A DNA stretch of 34,911 bases from an uncultured Alphaproteobacteria bacterium (lineage in GTDB: Bacteria; Pseudomonadota; Alphaproteobacteria; RF32; CAG-239): contig CALYBB010000013.1 of the NCBI GenBank assembly GCA_944393715.1, positions 1-34,911 of the forward strand. Reading direction: 5' to 3'. The number at the start of each line of letters is the position of its first letter. The first letter of the stretch is position 1. Shown one piece after another: positions 7,974-16,915 of this stretch. A program made the translations under genes and the position numbers. The notes beneath the pieces were generated by a model. That model worked only from the letters and a program-made list of their open reading frames with translations, had not been told where the DNA came from and ran no database searches.

Positions 7974-9077
7974 CTACCTTGCCAAACCACCGTTGTTGCT
8001 TAATCCGCCAGTCATTGACGATTCGTCCAAAGGCATAAATCCGTAATGTTTCAGCCAGCGCACATCTGACTCAAAAAAGGTTCGTAAATCCGGAATACCG
8101 TACTTCAACATCGCCAGCCGATCCAAACCCATACCAAAAGCAAAACCTTGATATTCTTCCGGATCAATACCACAGGCTTTCAACACATTCGGGTGCACCA
8201 TACCACACCCCAAAATCTCCAACCAATCGTTGCCGGCACCTATTTTAAGTTCTGTTTTGCTCTTCTTGCAGCCGATATCCATCTCCGCCGAAGGCTCCGT
8301 AAAAGGAAAATACGACGGACGATAACGCACCGGAATATCATCCAGTTCGAAAAAGGCTTTAACAAAATCATACAGACAACCTTTGAGGTTGGCAAAAGTC
8401 GTTACTTTATCAACAACCAACCCCTCCACCTGATGAAACATCGGCGTATGCGTGGCATCATAATCAGACCGATACGTCCGCCCCGGCGCAATAATGCGTA
8501 TCGGTGGCTGTTTTTTCTCCATCGTACGGATTTGCACAGCCGAAGTCTGGGTTCTGACAACATAGCTGTCATCAAAATTATCGCTTTCCAGATTGGGAAT
8601 ATAAAAAGTATCTTGCATCTGACGCGCCGGATGATTAGCCGGCGTATTAAGTGCATTAAAATTATGAAATTGATCTTCAATATCCGGCCCGTCGGCAACC
8701 TCAAACCCCATCTCACCGAAAATTGCGACGACTTCTTCATAAATTTTTGAAACCGGATGAATCCGACCGATATTTTCGCTCCGAACCGGCAATGTAACAT
8801 CAATACTTTCCTTTTTCAGCTTTTCTTCCAATTCTCTGGCAGACAATTCCTGCTTTTTGTTTTCCAAAGCCTGTTCGATTTCATTTTTTATTGTATTTAA
8901 TTGCTGTCCAAACTGTTTTCTGACCTCAATATCCAAAGCCGACAAGCCCTTCATCTGCTCGGTCAAACAGCCTTTTTTGCCCAAAACAGCCACTTTTATT
9001 TCATCAAGAGTCTTAATACCAGACGCCGTTGCGATTTGTTCAAGCGTCCTTTCCTTCAAATTTTCGATACTTTCCAT
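7974..9077 (-). CDS. pheS: Phenylalanyl-tRNA synthetase alpha subunit
   Basis: A 367-residue class II catalytic subunit. The N-terminal coiled coil (about 1-90) contacts tRNA. The core has motif 1 around 'EIFGEMGFEVADGPDIE', motif 2 'RIIAPGRTYRSDYDATHTPMFHQVEGL', and motif 3 'GFAFGMGLDRLAMLKYGIPDLR'. The FPFTEPSAEMD element binds the amino acid side. The ribosome binding site GGCAGG is only 3 bases from ATG 9077, closer than usual, but no better start is seen. It follows rplT after 81 bp containing a hairpin and precedes pheT by 10 bp. Confidence 0.97.
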   Translation of the reverse strand: MESIENLKERTLEQIATASGIKTLDEIKVAVLGKKGCLTEQMKGLSALDIEVRKQFGQQLNTIKNEIEQALENKKQELSARELEEKLKKESIDVTLPVRSENIGRIHPVSKIYEEVVAIFGEMGFEVADGPDIEDQFHNFNALNTPANHPARQMQDTFYIPNLESDNFDDSYVVRTQTSAVQIRTMEKKQPPIRIIAPGRTYRSDYDATHTPMFHQVEGLVVDKVTTFANLKGCLYDFVKAFFELDDIPVRYRPSYFPFTEPSAEMDIGCKKSKTELKIGAGNDWLEILGCGMVHPNVLKACGIDPEEYQGFAFGMGLDRLAMLKYGIPDLRTFFESDVRWLKHYGFMPLDESSMTGGLSNNGGLAR

Positions 9078-9095
9078 AATCCTGCCTTTAAACTC

Positions 9096-9136
9096 AAAAA
9101 AGAGCCCGTCTTGTTTTCACAAGCTGACTCTTTTTT
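9096..9136 (-). terminator. Hairpin between rplT and pheS (terminator or attenuator)
   Basis: On the minus strand the outer stem AAAAAAGAG/CTCTTTTTT (9 bp) encloses an inner stem CTTGT/ACAAG with a four-base loop, and ends in a T-run. It stands where E. coli has the pheST attenuator. I see no phenylalanine-rich leader peptide, so it may be a simple partial terminator setting the ratio of ribosomal protein to synthetase. Confidence 0.65.
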
Positions 9137-9158
9137 ACGTTTCCCTTTTTTCCAAAAA

Positions 9159-9518
9159 CTATTTGCTTAAAGAAGCCTTAACCTGTTCAACAAGTTTGGT
9201 AAATGTTTCGGGCTCCTTAACGGCGATATCGGCCAACACCTTACGATCAAGCTCAATACCAGCCTTGGCGAGCCCGTTCATAAATCGGGAATAGGTCATA
9301 TCATGCAACCGTGCTGCAGCATTAATACGCTGAATCCACAAACTGCGGAAATTTCTTTTTTTGGTGCGTCTGTCGCGATAAGCATACTGCAAAGCTTTCT
9401 CAACTTTTTCAACAGCGACGCGAAAAACGTTATTATTGCGGCCGCGATAACCCTTAGCCATCGACAGCACTTTTTTATGGCGCGCATGCGCCGTAACACC
9501 TCTTTTTACACGAGACAT
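9159..9518 (-). CDS. rplT: 50S ribosomal protein L20
   Basis: A 119-residue ribosomal protein that binds 23S rRNA early in large-subunit assembly. The basic N-terminal extension '[18 protein letters not shown]', the 'AKGYRGR' element, '[21 protein letters not shown]' and the 'YSRFMNGL' C-terminal block are all diagnostic. L20 is the usual autoregulatory protein of this operon in other bacteria, by binding its own mRNA leader. It follows rpmI after 13 bp. Confidence 0.98.
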   Translation of the reverse strand: MSRVKRGVTAHARHKKVLSMAKGYRGRNNNVFRVAVEKVEKALQYAYRDRRTKKRNFRSLWIQRINAAARLHDMTYSRFMNGLAKAGIELDRKVLADIAVKEPETFTKLVEQVKASLSK

Positions 9519-9531
9519 CTTCTATCAACTC

Positions 9532-9729
9532 CTACAAATAAGGTAAAAACTGTTTGACAATCTTAACATCGGAAACATCCACCAAGGTCGTTCCACGCGC
9601 TTGTCTTTTCATTTTCTGAGTTTTGCAGAAGAGGCAGTGTCTCTTATACGCAAAATTTCTTTTCAACTTTCCGGTTCCGGTAACGCCGAAACGTTTCTTA
9701 ACCGCACTTTTGGTTTTTAACTTTGGCAT
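9532..9729 (-). CDS. rpmI: 50S ribosomal protein L35
   Basis: A 65-residue basic protein with the L35 signature 'MPKLKTKSAVKKRFGVTGTG' and 'RRHCLF'-like central part (KRHCLFCKT here). It is encoded directly before rplT, the conserved order. The usual upstream neighbour infC is missing; instead gatB lies 150 bp upstream and the pair has its own promoter. The ribosome binding site AAAGGGA precedes ATG 9729. Confidence 0.97.
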   Translation of the reverse strand: MPKLKTKSAVKKRFGVTGTGKLKRNFAYKRHCLFCKTQKMKRQARGTTLVDVSDVKIVKQFLPYL

Positions 9730-9764
9730 TTAAATCCCTTTCATTATTAATTATGGATTTTCCA

Positions 9765-9809
9765 AGAGCCGACAGGCATACCAAACAGCCCGTCCACTCG
9801 GTTCGCTCT
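9765..9809 (-). ncRNA. Structured 5' leader of rpmI-rplT (candidate ribosomal-protein leader)
   Basis: In the untranslated leader between the promoter and rpmI, the minus strand forms an outer AGAGC/GCTCT helix. Inside it is a GACGGGC/GCCTGTC helix (one G-U pair) with a 10-nt loop. The position fits an L20 autoregulatory leader, as known for rpmI-rplT operons in other bacteria. The match to any described leader class was not tested. Confidence 0.45.
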
Positions 9810-9812
9810 GCG

Positions 9813-9841
9813 TTTATATATCTAAAGCTTTTAAAAATCAA
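9813..9841 (-). promoter_or_regulatory. Promoter of rpmI-rplT-pheS-pheT
   Basis: Minus-strand TTGATT (9836-9841), 17-bp spacer, then TATAAA (9813-9818). It is placed to give a leader of about 75 nt before rpmI. It separates the ribosomal/synthetase unit from gatB upstream. Confidence 0.6.
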
Positions 9842-9879
9842 GCATTTTTTATATTTATTTTCAACGGGCAAATACCATC

Positions 9880-11337
9880 CTACCCCAGCTTTTGTTTTAG
9901 CAGCTGATTGACCATTCCCGGATTAGCCTTGCCGCCGCTGGCTTTCATCACCTGCCCCACAAACCAGCCCATCAGCGCCGTTTTGCCGCCGCGATAGGCC
10001 GCAACATTATCAGGATTGGCGGCAATTACCTCGTCAATCACTTTTTCAATCGCGCCGCTGTCGGTCACTTGTTTTAAGCCACGTTCCTCAACAATTTTTT
10101 CCGGCGCCTCGCCGGTCTCGACCATAATCGCAAACACATCTTTGGCAGTCTTACCGTTAATCACATTTTGCGTAATTAACTCAACCAAATTGCCAAGATT
10201 TTCTGCCGAAATCGGCGATTCTTCAAGACCCAGATGTTTTTCATTCAACATCGCAAAAAAATCGCCCATCAGCCAGTTAGCCACCTTTTTAGCCTCGTGT
10301 CCTTTGGCAGCTTTTTCAAAAAACTCCGCCATTTCCTTGTTTTCGCAAATCACACCAGCATCATACGGCGTTAACCCCAGTTCCCTAACAAAGCGCTCTT
10401 TTTTGGCATCTGGCAGTTCAACCATACCACGTTTAATTTCTTCAATAAACTCATCGCTCAACACCAAAGGCGGCAAATCCGGTTCCGGAAAATAACGGTA
10501 ATCATCCGAAAACTCCTTAAAACGCAAAAATTTGGTCTGCCCTGTCATCTGGTTAAACTGACAGGTTTGTTGGCGCATTTCCCCGCCATTTTCATAAATC
10601 TCAACCTGTCTTTTAGCTTCAAACTCAATCGCCTGCATCGCAAATTTAACTGAGTTAACGTTTTTAACTTCCGCCCGCGGCCGCAGCTCACTGCTGCCGA
10701 CCGGCCGCACCGAAATACTGGCATCACAGCGCATAGAGCCTTCGTCCATATTACCGTCGCAAGTTCCGAGATACCGCACAATCGAACGTAGCTTGCGCAA
10801 AAACGCACCGGCCTCTTCAGGTGCTCTAAAATCCGGCTTAGTTACAATTTCCATCAACCCGACGCCCGAACGGTTTAAATCGATAAATGTTTTGGTCGGC
10901 GATATATCATGAATCGATTTGGCGGCATCTTGCTCAATATGCAGCCGCTCAATCCCGATATTTTTGTTTTCGCCGTTTTCCAACTCAATTTTGACAAACC
11001 CCTCGCCGACAATCGGATACTCAAATTGCGTAATCTGATACCCCTGCGGCAAATCGGCATAAAAATAGTTCTTTCGCGCAAAAGCCGAATACTTATTAAT
11101 CTTGGCATTTAACCCCAAACCTGTCTTAATCGCCTGATGCACGCATTCTTCATTCAAAACCGGCAGCATTCCGGGCATACCGGCATCAACAAACGACACA
11201 TTTTGATTGACATCCGAACCATAATGCGTCGACGCGCCGGAAAATATTTTCGACTTTGAAATAATCTGACAATGGATTTCCAATCCGCAAACAATCTCCC
11301 AATCGCAGGTCTTGCCTTTGATAACCATTCCGCTCAT
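9880..11337 (-). CDS. gatB: Aspartyl/glutamyl-tRNA amidotransferase subunit B
   Basis: A 485-residue subunit of GatCAB, which converts Glu-tRNA(Gln) and/or Asp-tRNA(Asn) to the amidated form. The N-terminus 'WEIVCGLEIHCQI', 'DAGMPGMLPVLN', the 'GVGLMEIVTKPD' segment and the YRYFPEPDLPPL block mark the cradle domain. The C-terminal YqeY-like domain (about 340-485) ends 'NPGMVNQLLKQKLG' and holds the tRNA tail. The start at 11337 lies 1 bp after the gatA stop and has GGGAG upstream. An extended reading to 11421 lies inside gatA and is rejected. Confidence 0.97.
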   Translation of the reverse strand: MSGMVIKGKTCDWEIVCGLEIHCQIISKSKIFSGASTHYGSDVNQNVSFVDAGMPGMLPVLNEECVHQAIKTGLGLNAKINKYSAFARKNYFYADLPQGYQITQFEYPIVGEGFVKIELENGENKNIGIERLHIEQDAAKSIHDISPTKTFIDLNRSGVGLMEIVTKPDFRAPEEAGAFLRKLRSIVRYLGTCDGNMDEGSMRCDASISVRPVGSSELRPRAEVKNVNSVKFAMQAIEFEAKRQVEIYENGGEMRQQTCQFNQMTGQTKFLRFKEFSDDYRYFPEPDLPPLVLSDEFIEEIKRGMVELPDAKKERFVRELGLTPYDAGVICENKEMAEFFEKAAKGHEAKKVANWLMGDFFAMLNEKHLGLEESPISAENLGNLVELITQNVINGKTAKDVFAIMVETGEAPEKIVEERGLKQVTDSGAIEKVIDEVIAANPDNVAAYRGGKTALMGWFVGQVMKASGGKANPGMVNQLLKQKLG

Positions 11338-11338
11338 C

Positions 11339-12808
11339 TTACTTCGCTCCCTTAAAACCGGCCTGTTTCTCCAAAACTTCTGCGGCCTTAAAGACCGTTT
11401 CTTCGTCAAATGCCCGACCAATAATTTGCATTCCTAAAGGCAAACCATTTTTATTTAAGCCTATAGGCAGACTCATCGCCGGCAAACCAGCCAACGATAC
11501 CGAAACCGTAAACACATCATTCAGCCACATATTAATCGGATCTTGTCTCATTGTCTTGTCGCCAATGGCAAAGGCAGCCGTCGGTGCCGTCGGCGTCAAA
11601 ATCACATCGCATTGTTCAAAGGCTCTAACAAAATCGTCGCGTATCAGTCGACGCACTTTCTGTGCTTTGAGATAATAAGCATCATAATAACCGGCCGACA
11701 ACACATAAGTACCGATCATAATCCGGCGCTTAACTTCGGCACCAAAACCGGCTGTCCGTGTATTAACATACATATCTTCCAAATGCTCGCCATCAATCCT
11801 CTTGCCATAACGCACACCGTCATAGCGCGCCAAATTACTCGAAGCTTCCGCCGGCGCAATAATATAATAGGTTGCCAGCGCATATTTTGTATGCGGCAAT
11901 GAAACATTGACAATTCTCGCACCTTGATCCTCTAGCATGGCCGCAGCCTTATCCCAATAAGCGGCTATTTCCTCATTCAACCCCGCCGGACGATATTCTT
12001 TGGGAATACCGATACGCAAACCGCGGATATCACCGCCGAGCACTTTTTCAAAATCCGGCACCATATTTTTTGCCGAAGTTGAATCTTTGACATCATGCCC
12101 CGCCATATTTTTGAGCATAATCGCGCAGTCGCGTACATCTTTGGCAATCGGCCCTGCCTGATCCAACGACGAAGCAAAAGCAATAATACCATAGCGCGAA
12201 CACCGCCCGTATGTCGGCTTAATTCCCGTTACGCCGCAAAAAGCCGCCGGCTGGCGGATAGAACCGCCGGTATCCGTTCCGGTCGCTGCCGCACACATCT
12301 CCGCCGCCACCGCCGCAGCCGACCCGCCGGACGACCCTCCCGCAACCAAAGGCTTATCCTTGCTCCACGGATTGACAACCGGCCCAAAAGCCGAAGTCTC
12401 ATTACTGCCGCCCATGGCAAACTCATCCATATTCAATTTGCCCAAAAAATTGACTCCGGCTGCCAGCAATTTTGCCGTAACCGTCGATTCGTACGGCGGC
12501 ACAAACCCCTGCAAAATCTTTGAACAAGCTGTCGTTGCAATACCCTGAGTACAAAACAAATCCTTAATTCCTAAGGGAATTCCTTCCAAATCTCCACCCC
12601 GTCCGGCGTCAATTTTAGCTTGGCTGGCCTTTGCCTGCTCCAACGCTTTTTCCGGTGTCTCACAAACATAAGCATTAAGACCGCGTTTAAGTTCCATATT
12701 TTTAATATAACTTTCAGCAAGTTCAACTGCCGTAAATTCTTTTTTCTTTAAGCCCTCGCGAGCTTTCGCAATTGTCAGTTTTGTTAAATCCGTCATCTTG
12801 TTTTCCAT
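11339..12808 (-). CDS. gatA: Aspartyl/glutamyl-tRNA amidotransferase subunit A
   Basis: A 489-residue amidase-signature enzyme that releases ammonia from glutamine for GatB. The Ser-cisSer-Lys triad is visible as Lys82 in 'PLGIKDLF', Ser159 in '[11 protein letters not shown]' and Ser183 in '[10 protein letters not shown]'. The glutamine pocket block '[16 protein letters not shown]' and the C-terminal '[19 protein letters not shown]' are typical. Start may be 12808 or the in-frame ATG at 12796 (MTDLTK), which resembles other family members more; the ribosome binding sites do not decide. It lies 55 bp after gatC and abuts gatB. Confidence 0.97.
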   Translation of the reverse strand: MENKMTDLTKLTIAKAREGLKKKEFTAVELAESYIKNMELKRGLNAYVCETPEKALEQAKASQAKIDAGRGGDLEGIPLGIKDLFCTQGIATTACSKILQGFVPPYESTVTAKLLAAGVNFLGKLNMDEFAMGGSNETSAFGPVVNPWSKDKPLVAGGSSGGSAAAVAAEMCAAATGTDTGGSIRQPAAFCGVTGIKPTYGRCSRYGIIAFASSLDQAGPIAKDVRDCAIMLKNMAGHDVKDSTSAKNMVPDFEKVLGGDIRGLRIGIPKEYRPAGLNEEIAAYWDKAAAMLEDQGARIVNVSLPHTKYALATYYIIAPAEASSNLARYDGVRYGKRIDGEHLEDMYVNTRTAGFGAEVKRRIMIGTYVLSAGYYDAYYLKAQKVRRLIRDDFVRAFEQCDVILTPTAPTAAFAIGDKTMRQDPINMWLNDVFTVSVSLAGLPAMSLPIGLNKNGLPLGMQIIGRAFDEETVFKAAEVLEKQAGFKGAK

Positions 12809-12863
12809 ATTATGCCGATAATTTTGTTATCTTTCTTCACAAAAAGCCCAAGCCGCAGAATTT

Positions 12864-13151
12864 TCACTCAATAACTTTAGGCACCGCAAAATAACCATAC
12901 TCTTTCAGTGGCGCATTAGCCAAAACAGCTTCGGCCTGATTGCCCTCGGTAACTTCATCCCGACGCATCTCCAAAAAATTCTCGTTGACCGAAACCAACG
13001 GTTCAACACTGCTTGTATCAACTTCTTTCAGTAGGTCTACCCATTGCAGAATTTTATTAAACTCGATTTCTGCCGCCGGCGCTTTATCCTCATCAATCTT
13101 CAACTTTGCCAATGAGGCGATTCGCTTAACAGTTTGCACATCTACAGACAT
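12864..13151 (-). CDS. gatC: Aspartyl/glutamyl-tRNA amidotransferase subunit C
   Basis: A 95-residue small subunit that wraps around GatA and stabilises its contact with GatB. It shows the family pattern 'VKRIASLAKLKI', 'EFNKILQWVDLLKEVDTSSVEPL' and the C-terminal 'YGYFAVPKVIE' resembling the FFxVPKVIE ending. Start 13151 (MSVDVQ) is preceded by GGAAGGG. A longer version from 13181 would include that site and overlap sppA, so it is rejected. Confidence 0.94.
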   Translation of the reverse strand: MSVDVQTVKRIASLAKLKIDEDKAPAAEIEFNKILQWVDLLKEVDTSSVEPLVSVNENFLEMRRDEVTEGNQAEAVLANAPLKEYGYFAVPKVIE

Positions 13152-13164
13152 CTTACCCTTCCCA

Positions 13165-14964
13165 TCAATACTGAATTTCAAACGGCAACATCACCGCATC
13201 ATAGTTTAATCTTTGTAACACACCAAATATATTTTTATCAAGCCTGTTATATGCTTTTAGCTTCGATACGACCGCCGACGGCACCGTACCGATCAATTCG
13301 GCAATCTTCTCCTGCATGGTTTTCGGCCGCGGAAAGACCTCCAAGCGCATCGGCTGACTTATATCCATACCTGCGGCTCGGACCGCTGCGGTCAAAGCCT
13401 CATCATAACCACCAATACCGTCAATCAGACCGTTTTTTGCCGCCTGCCGGCCGCTGAAAACCCGACCTCTTGCCAACTTATCAAGTTCTTCCGGCTTTAT
13501 ATGGCGCGCATCTGCAACCTTAGACGTAAAATCCCGATAAATATTGTCCAGCGATTTTTCAAAAATTTTTCTCTCTTCCGACGTAAAGGATTTGTTCAGG
13601 CTCAAAATCCCTGCATTATTACCAAAATAAACACCGTTCCAACGCACCCCGAGTTTATTCCATAAACCGCTTAAAACCGGCTTGCCGCCGACCACACCTA
13701 TGGATGCCGTCAAAGTTGCCGGCTGTGCCAAAATTTTATCGGCAGGCAGTGCAACAAAATAACCGCCCGACGCCGCATAAGACGACATTGAAACCACTAC
13801 CGGAACTTTTGTCTTTTGCTTAAAATCCTTCAAAGCTTGCCTCATTTCATCGGCTGCGGCATAACTGCCCCCTGGCGAATTAATCCGCAACACCACAGCC
13901 TTTAGATTCTCCAACGCAGCAACCTCCGTCAACTGCGCAACAAAACTGTCCGCGCTGGTAACAGGTTCCCCTTCCCATGATGGCAAAGAACTATCCCCTT
14001 CGGCAATTTCTCCCTCAATAATCACCATGGCAACCACCGGTGAACCTTGTCCAACAGGCTCCAATCCAGTCAAATAATTCTGCCAGTCCGTGCGCTTGGC
14101 ATTATATTTCTCTTCTAAATCCTGCATAAACCTTTCCTGATAATCCAACCGGTCAACCAGCTTTTCCTCCGTGGCCTGCTTGGCATCAAGCGGTGCCTCA
14201 TCAATCAACTTTCGCAAACGTTGCGGCTCAATTTTTCGGTCTTTGGCAATATCACCAACAATCTGATCAAACAAATCCCCGCCCAATCGGCCGAATTCTT
14301 TTCTCAAAAGCGGCGACATATCTGTATCGGTAAACGGCACAAAAGCATTTTTATACTCATATCTTGCATAAAATTCCGGTTCAATACCTATCTTATTCAA
14401 CAAACCTTTGACAAAAGGCATCTCAATGCCAATCCCCGTAATACCGACTTCTCCGCTAGGCTGCAAAACAATCTCGTCAAACGCCGAAGCCAAATAATAT
14501 TCCGCCGTTCCGCCGCCAAAAGAGCCAAATCCCTCCGAAAACAAATAAGTTTTTTTGCCTTTGGTTCGTAAATATTTAATCTGCCCTCTCAATTCCTGAA
14601 CTTGAGCCAAACTCAGATCGGACACGCCGATTTTGCCGACAACGGCCTCAACTCTCTCATCTGTGCCGGCCATTGCCAAAACCTGCATCAACTCAAAAAA
14701 AGACGCTCCGCCGCCATAAAAAGCAGCCGTCAAATCATCCGGCTTAATTTCAGCCGGTGCCGTATCAAAATCAATTTGCAAAATCATCTTTTTGGGCAAT
14801 GGCCCCACTGTGCCGATATCAGTTCGCAAAAGCCCAACCAAACACATCAACAGCAAAATAAACAAAAGCCCGAACAATGCAAACGTCCAAATTACCAACT
14901 TAAGCAATATTCTTACTGTTTCTTGCCGCGCCAAGCTCAGCACTTTTGTCTTTTCTTTTGCCAT
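13165..14964 (-). CDS. sppA: Signal peptide peptidase SppA, long (67-kDa) type
   Basis: A 599-residue inner-membrane serine protease that degrades cleaved signal peptides. One membrane anchor spans about residues 20-46. Two tandem SppA/ClpP-like domains follow, near 85-290 and 310-570. The Ser-Lys dyad is split between them as in E. coli: Lys205 in 'RYEYKNAFVPF' in the first and Ser399 in 'SYAASGGYF' in the second. The oxyanion segment is 'INSPGGS'. It starts 2 bp after fabI and ends 13 bp before gatC, so it sits inside the fabI-gatCAB transcription unit. The pairing with gatCAB has no obvious functional reason. Confidence 0.94.
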   Translation of the reverse strand: MAKEKTKVLSLARQETVRILLKLVIWTFALFGLLFILLLMCLVGLLRTDIGTVGPLPKKMILQIDFDTAPAEIKPDDLTAAFYGGGASFFELMQVLAMAGTDERVEAVVGKIGVSDLSLAQVQELRGQIKYLRTKGKKTYLFSEGFGSFGGGTAEYYLASAFDEIVLQPSGEVGITGIGIEMPFVKGLLNKIGIEPEFYARYEYKNAFVPFTDTDMSPLLRKEFGRLGGDLFDQIVGDIAKDRKIEPQRLRKLIDEAPLDAKQATEEKLVDRLDYQERFMQDLEEKYNAKRTDWQNYLTGLEPVGQGSPVVAMVIIEGEIAEGDSSLPSWEGEPVTSADSFVAQLTEVAALENLKAVVLRINSPGGSYAAADEMRQALKDFKQKTKVPVVVSMSSYAASGGYFVALPADKILAQPATLTASIGVVGGKPVLSGLWNKLGVRWNGVYFGNNAGILSLNKSFTSEERKIFEKSLDNIYRDFTSKVADARHIKPEELDKLARGRVFSGRQAAKNGLIDGIGGYDEALTAAVRAAGMDISQPMRLEVFPRPKTMQEKIAELIGTVPSAVVSKLKAYNRLDKNIFGVLQRLNYDAVMLPFEIQY

Positions 14965-14966
14965 TT

Positions 14967-15791
14967 TTAACCTTCGGTCAAAACCTCAACATCTCGATCT
15001 ATATTCTTCATCCGGAGCATTCCCTGAATATGGTAGCCGCTATCAACATGCAAAACCTCACCGGTAATGCCGGTGCCGCAATCCGATAACAATCCGAGTG
15101 CCGCATAGCCGACTTCTTCCGGTGTAATATTGCGCTCCAATGCTGAGTTCAGCGCATTCCAGTGCAGCATTTTTCTGAAATCTCCAATACCCGAAGCGGC
15201 CAAAGTCTTTACCGGTCCGGCTGAAATCGCATTCACCCGCACGCCCTGTTCGCCCATATCCATCGCAGCATACCGCACCGCCGCTTCCAAAGCCGCCTTG
15301 GCAACACCCATGATGTTATAATTCGGCAACACGCGCTCCGACCCCATATAAGTCAACGTTACCACTGCACCACCGTCCGCCATCAACGGCGACGCATATT
15401 TACAAGCCTCCAAAAACGAAAAACATGAAATATTCATTGTCATGGCAAAATTATCGCGCGTGGTATCAATCGTCCGACCGCGCAGTTGATTCCTGTCAGA
15501 AAAAGCAATTGCATGCACCAAAAAATCAATCTTGCCCCATTCATCAGCCAATTTCTTAAAACAAGATTCTACGCTGGCGCTGTCCGACACATCACATTGC
15601 AGCAGCAAAGGTTCTTTATCCAATTGTGCCGCCAAAGGTTTCACCCTCTTTTCCAAAGCCTCATTCTGATAAGATATTGCCAGCTGCGCTCCGTGCTCAT
15701 TCAAAGCCTGCGCAATTCCCCACGCAATAGACTTATCATTGGCCAATCCCATAATCAGGCCTTTTTTTCCTTCCATCAAAGGTTTTAACAT
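14967..15791 (-). CDS. fabI: Enoyl-ACP reductase (NADH), FabI
   Basis: A 274-residue short-chain dehydrogenase-fold enzyme that performs the last reduction in each cycle of type II fatty-acid synthesis. It has the FabI-type cofactor start 'GLIMGLANDKSIAWGIA' and catalytic residues Tyr148, Tyr158 and Lys165 in 'TYMGSERVLPNYNIMGVAK'. The substrate-loop 'VKTLAASGIGDF' and the C-terminal 'GEVLHVDSGYHIQGM' are typical. Alternative start Met6 exists; 15791 gives the usual length. A 145-bp spacer to the divergent YihY gene should hold its promoter, but no clear -35/-10 pair is visible there. Confidence 0.96.
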   Translation of the reverse strand: MLKPLMEGKKGLIMGLANDKSIAWGIAQALNEHGAQLAISYQNEALEKRVKPLAAQLDKEPLLLQCDVSDSASVESCFKKLADEWGKIDFLVHAIAFSDRNQLRGRTIDTTRDNFAMTMNISCFSFLEACKYASPLMADGGAVVTLTYMGSERVLPNYNIMGVAKAALEAAVRYAAMDMGEQGVRVNAISAGPVKTLAASGIGDFRKMLHWNALNSALERNITPEEVGYAALGLLSDCGTGITGEVLHVDSGYHIQGMLRMKNIDRDVEVLTEG

Positions 15792-15936
15792 TTGCTTTCA
15801 GTCCTTATATTATCTCCACACAACACATATTGCCGCACAATACACAATTAGGTTTTTAGGCTCTTGCAATATAGTGTAAACTTCTATAAAATTTGCATAA
15901 ATTTGTAAACATCTTTTTTAGAGGCTAAGGACAAAC

Positions 15937-16869
15937 ATGAATTTTAACTATGCCAAAATTGCCACCGGCTTCAATACTGTTAAAGATTTTTTCCGTTTTA
16001 TCATATCCCGTATCCAAACCGAGAATATTTTGCGGGTAGCCTCATCCTTAAGTTACACATCATTAATCGCGATTGTGCCTTTGTTTGCCATCAGCCTGGC
16101 TATCTTTTCTGCCTTTCCTGTCTTCAGCGATATCAGAAGCCACCTGCAAGAAACGCTTATTCAAAACATGGTTCCTGCCATCGGACAAGAGGTTACCCAA
16201 TATTTCAACGAATTTATCTCCGCCACCGCCAAGCTTACCACCATCGGCGTCATCGGTATTGTCGTCACATCCATCCTGCTGCTTTCAACCATTGAAAATT
16301 CTTTCAACTACATTTTTAAGGTTTACAAACCTCGCAGCATCAAAACCAAAATTACCCTCTACTGGACAGTAATAACTTTAGGCCCTCTGCTCTATGGCGT
16401 CGGCGTATCGCTCAAGGGCTATTTTTTCACGCTGCAAAAACTTTTTCCCGAAGAATACGGCGTCGGTTCCTTTGTTCAACTGATGCTTCCCGGATTATTT
16501 ACCCTTTTGACATTAATGCTGGTTTATATTCTGGTTCCCAACAAAAAAGTCCGTTTTATGCACGCTTTTTGGGGAGCGCTGATTGCCCTTGCCGGCATCT
16601 ATATCATGCGCAAAGTATTCAGCACCTTTATTGCTTCCTCGGTCGTTTATGCCACGCTCTACGGTGCCATGGCCGCCATTCCGCTACTTTTGCTTTGGCT
16701 GTATTTGAGCTGGGCCGTAGTTATCTTCGGCGCTGCCGTTACCGCGGCTCTTGGCGAATATAAGGACAACGAACGCCTAAAAGAGCTTGAAAAAGCAAAA
16801 AAAATTCCCGCAGCTGAAAGAAAAAATCAGCATCGGCGAAAAAAATCCTTGCAAAAAGAACATTATTAG
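15937..16869 (+). CDS. YihY/UPF0761 family inner-membrane protein
   Basis: A 310-residue protein of the YihY/BrkB family, once misannotated as ribonuclease BN. The family opening 'RVASSLSYTSLIAIVPLFAISLAIF' (about 35-60) leads into six predicted spans. The mid-protein 'GIVVTSILLLSTIENSFNYIFKV' and late 'YGAMAAIPLLLLWLYLSWAVVIFGAAVTAAL' are diagnostic. The tail (about 285-310) is very basic. Molecular function is not established for this family; a transport or envelope role is often suggested. AGGCTAAGGA precedes the start. recA follows after 46 bp on the same strand. Confidence 0.9.
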   Translation: MNFNYAKIATGFNTVKDFFRFIISRIQTENILRVASSLSYTSLIAIVPLFAISLAIFSAFPVFSDIRSHLQETLIQNMVPAIGQEVTQYFNEFISATAKLTTIGVIGIVVTSILLLSTIENSFNYIFKVYKPRSIKTKITLYWTVITLGPLLYGVGVSLKGYFFTLQKLFPEEYGVGSFVQLMLPGLFTLLTLMLVYILVPNKKVRFMHAFWGALIALAGIYIMRKVFSTFIASSVVYATLYGAMAAIPLLLLWLYLSWAVVIFGAAVTAALGEYKDNERLKELEKAKKIPAAERKNQHRRKKSLQKEHY

Positions 16870-16915
16870 AACATATTAATGATATAACGATTCTAAAAAA
16901 TACGGAGTAACTTTT

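Noticed and set aside
16866..16896. SOS box upstream of recA (TTAGAA...TTCTAA)
   Set aside because: The pattern does not match GTTC-N7-GTTC and one arm includes the stop codon of the preceding gene; likely chance.
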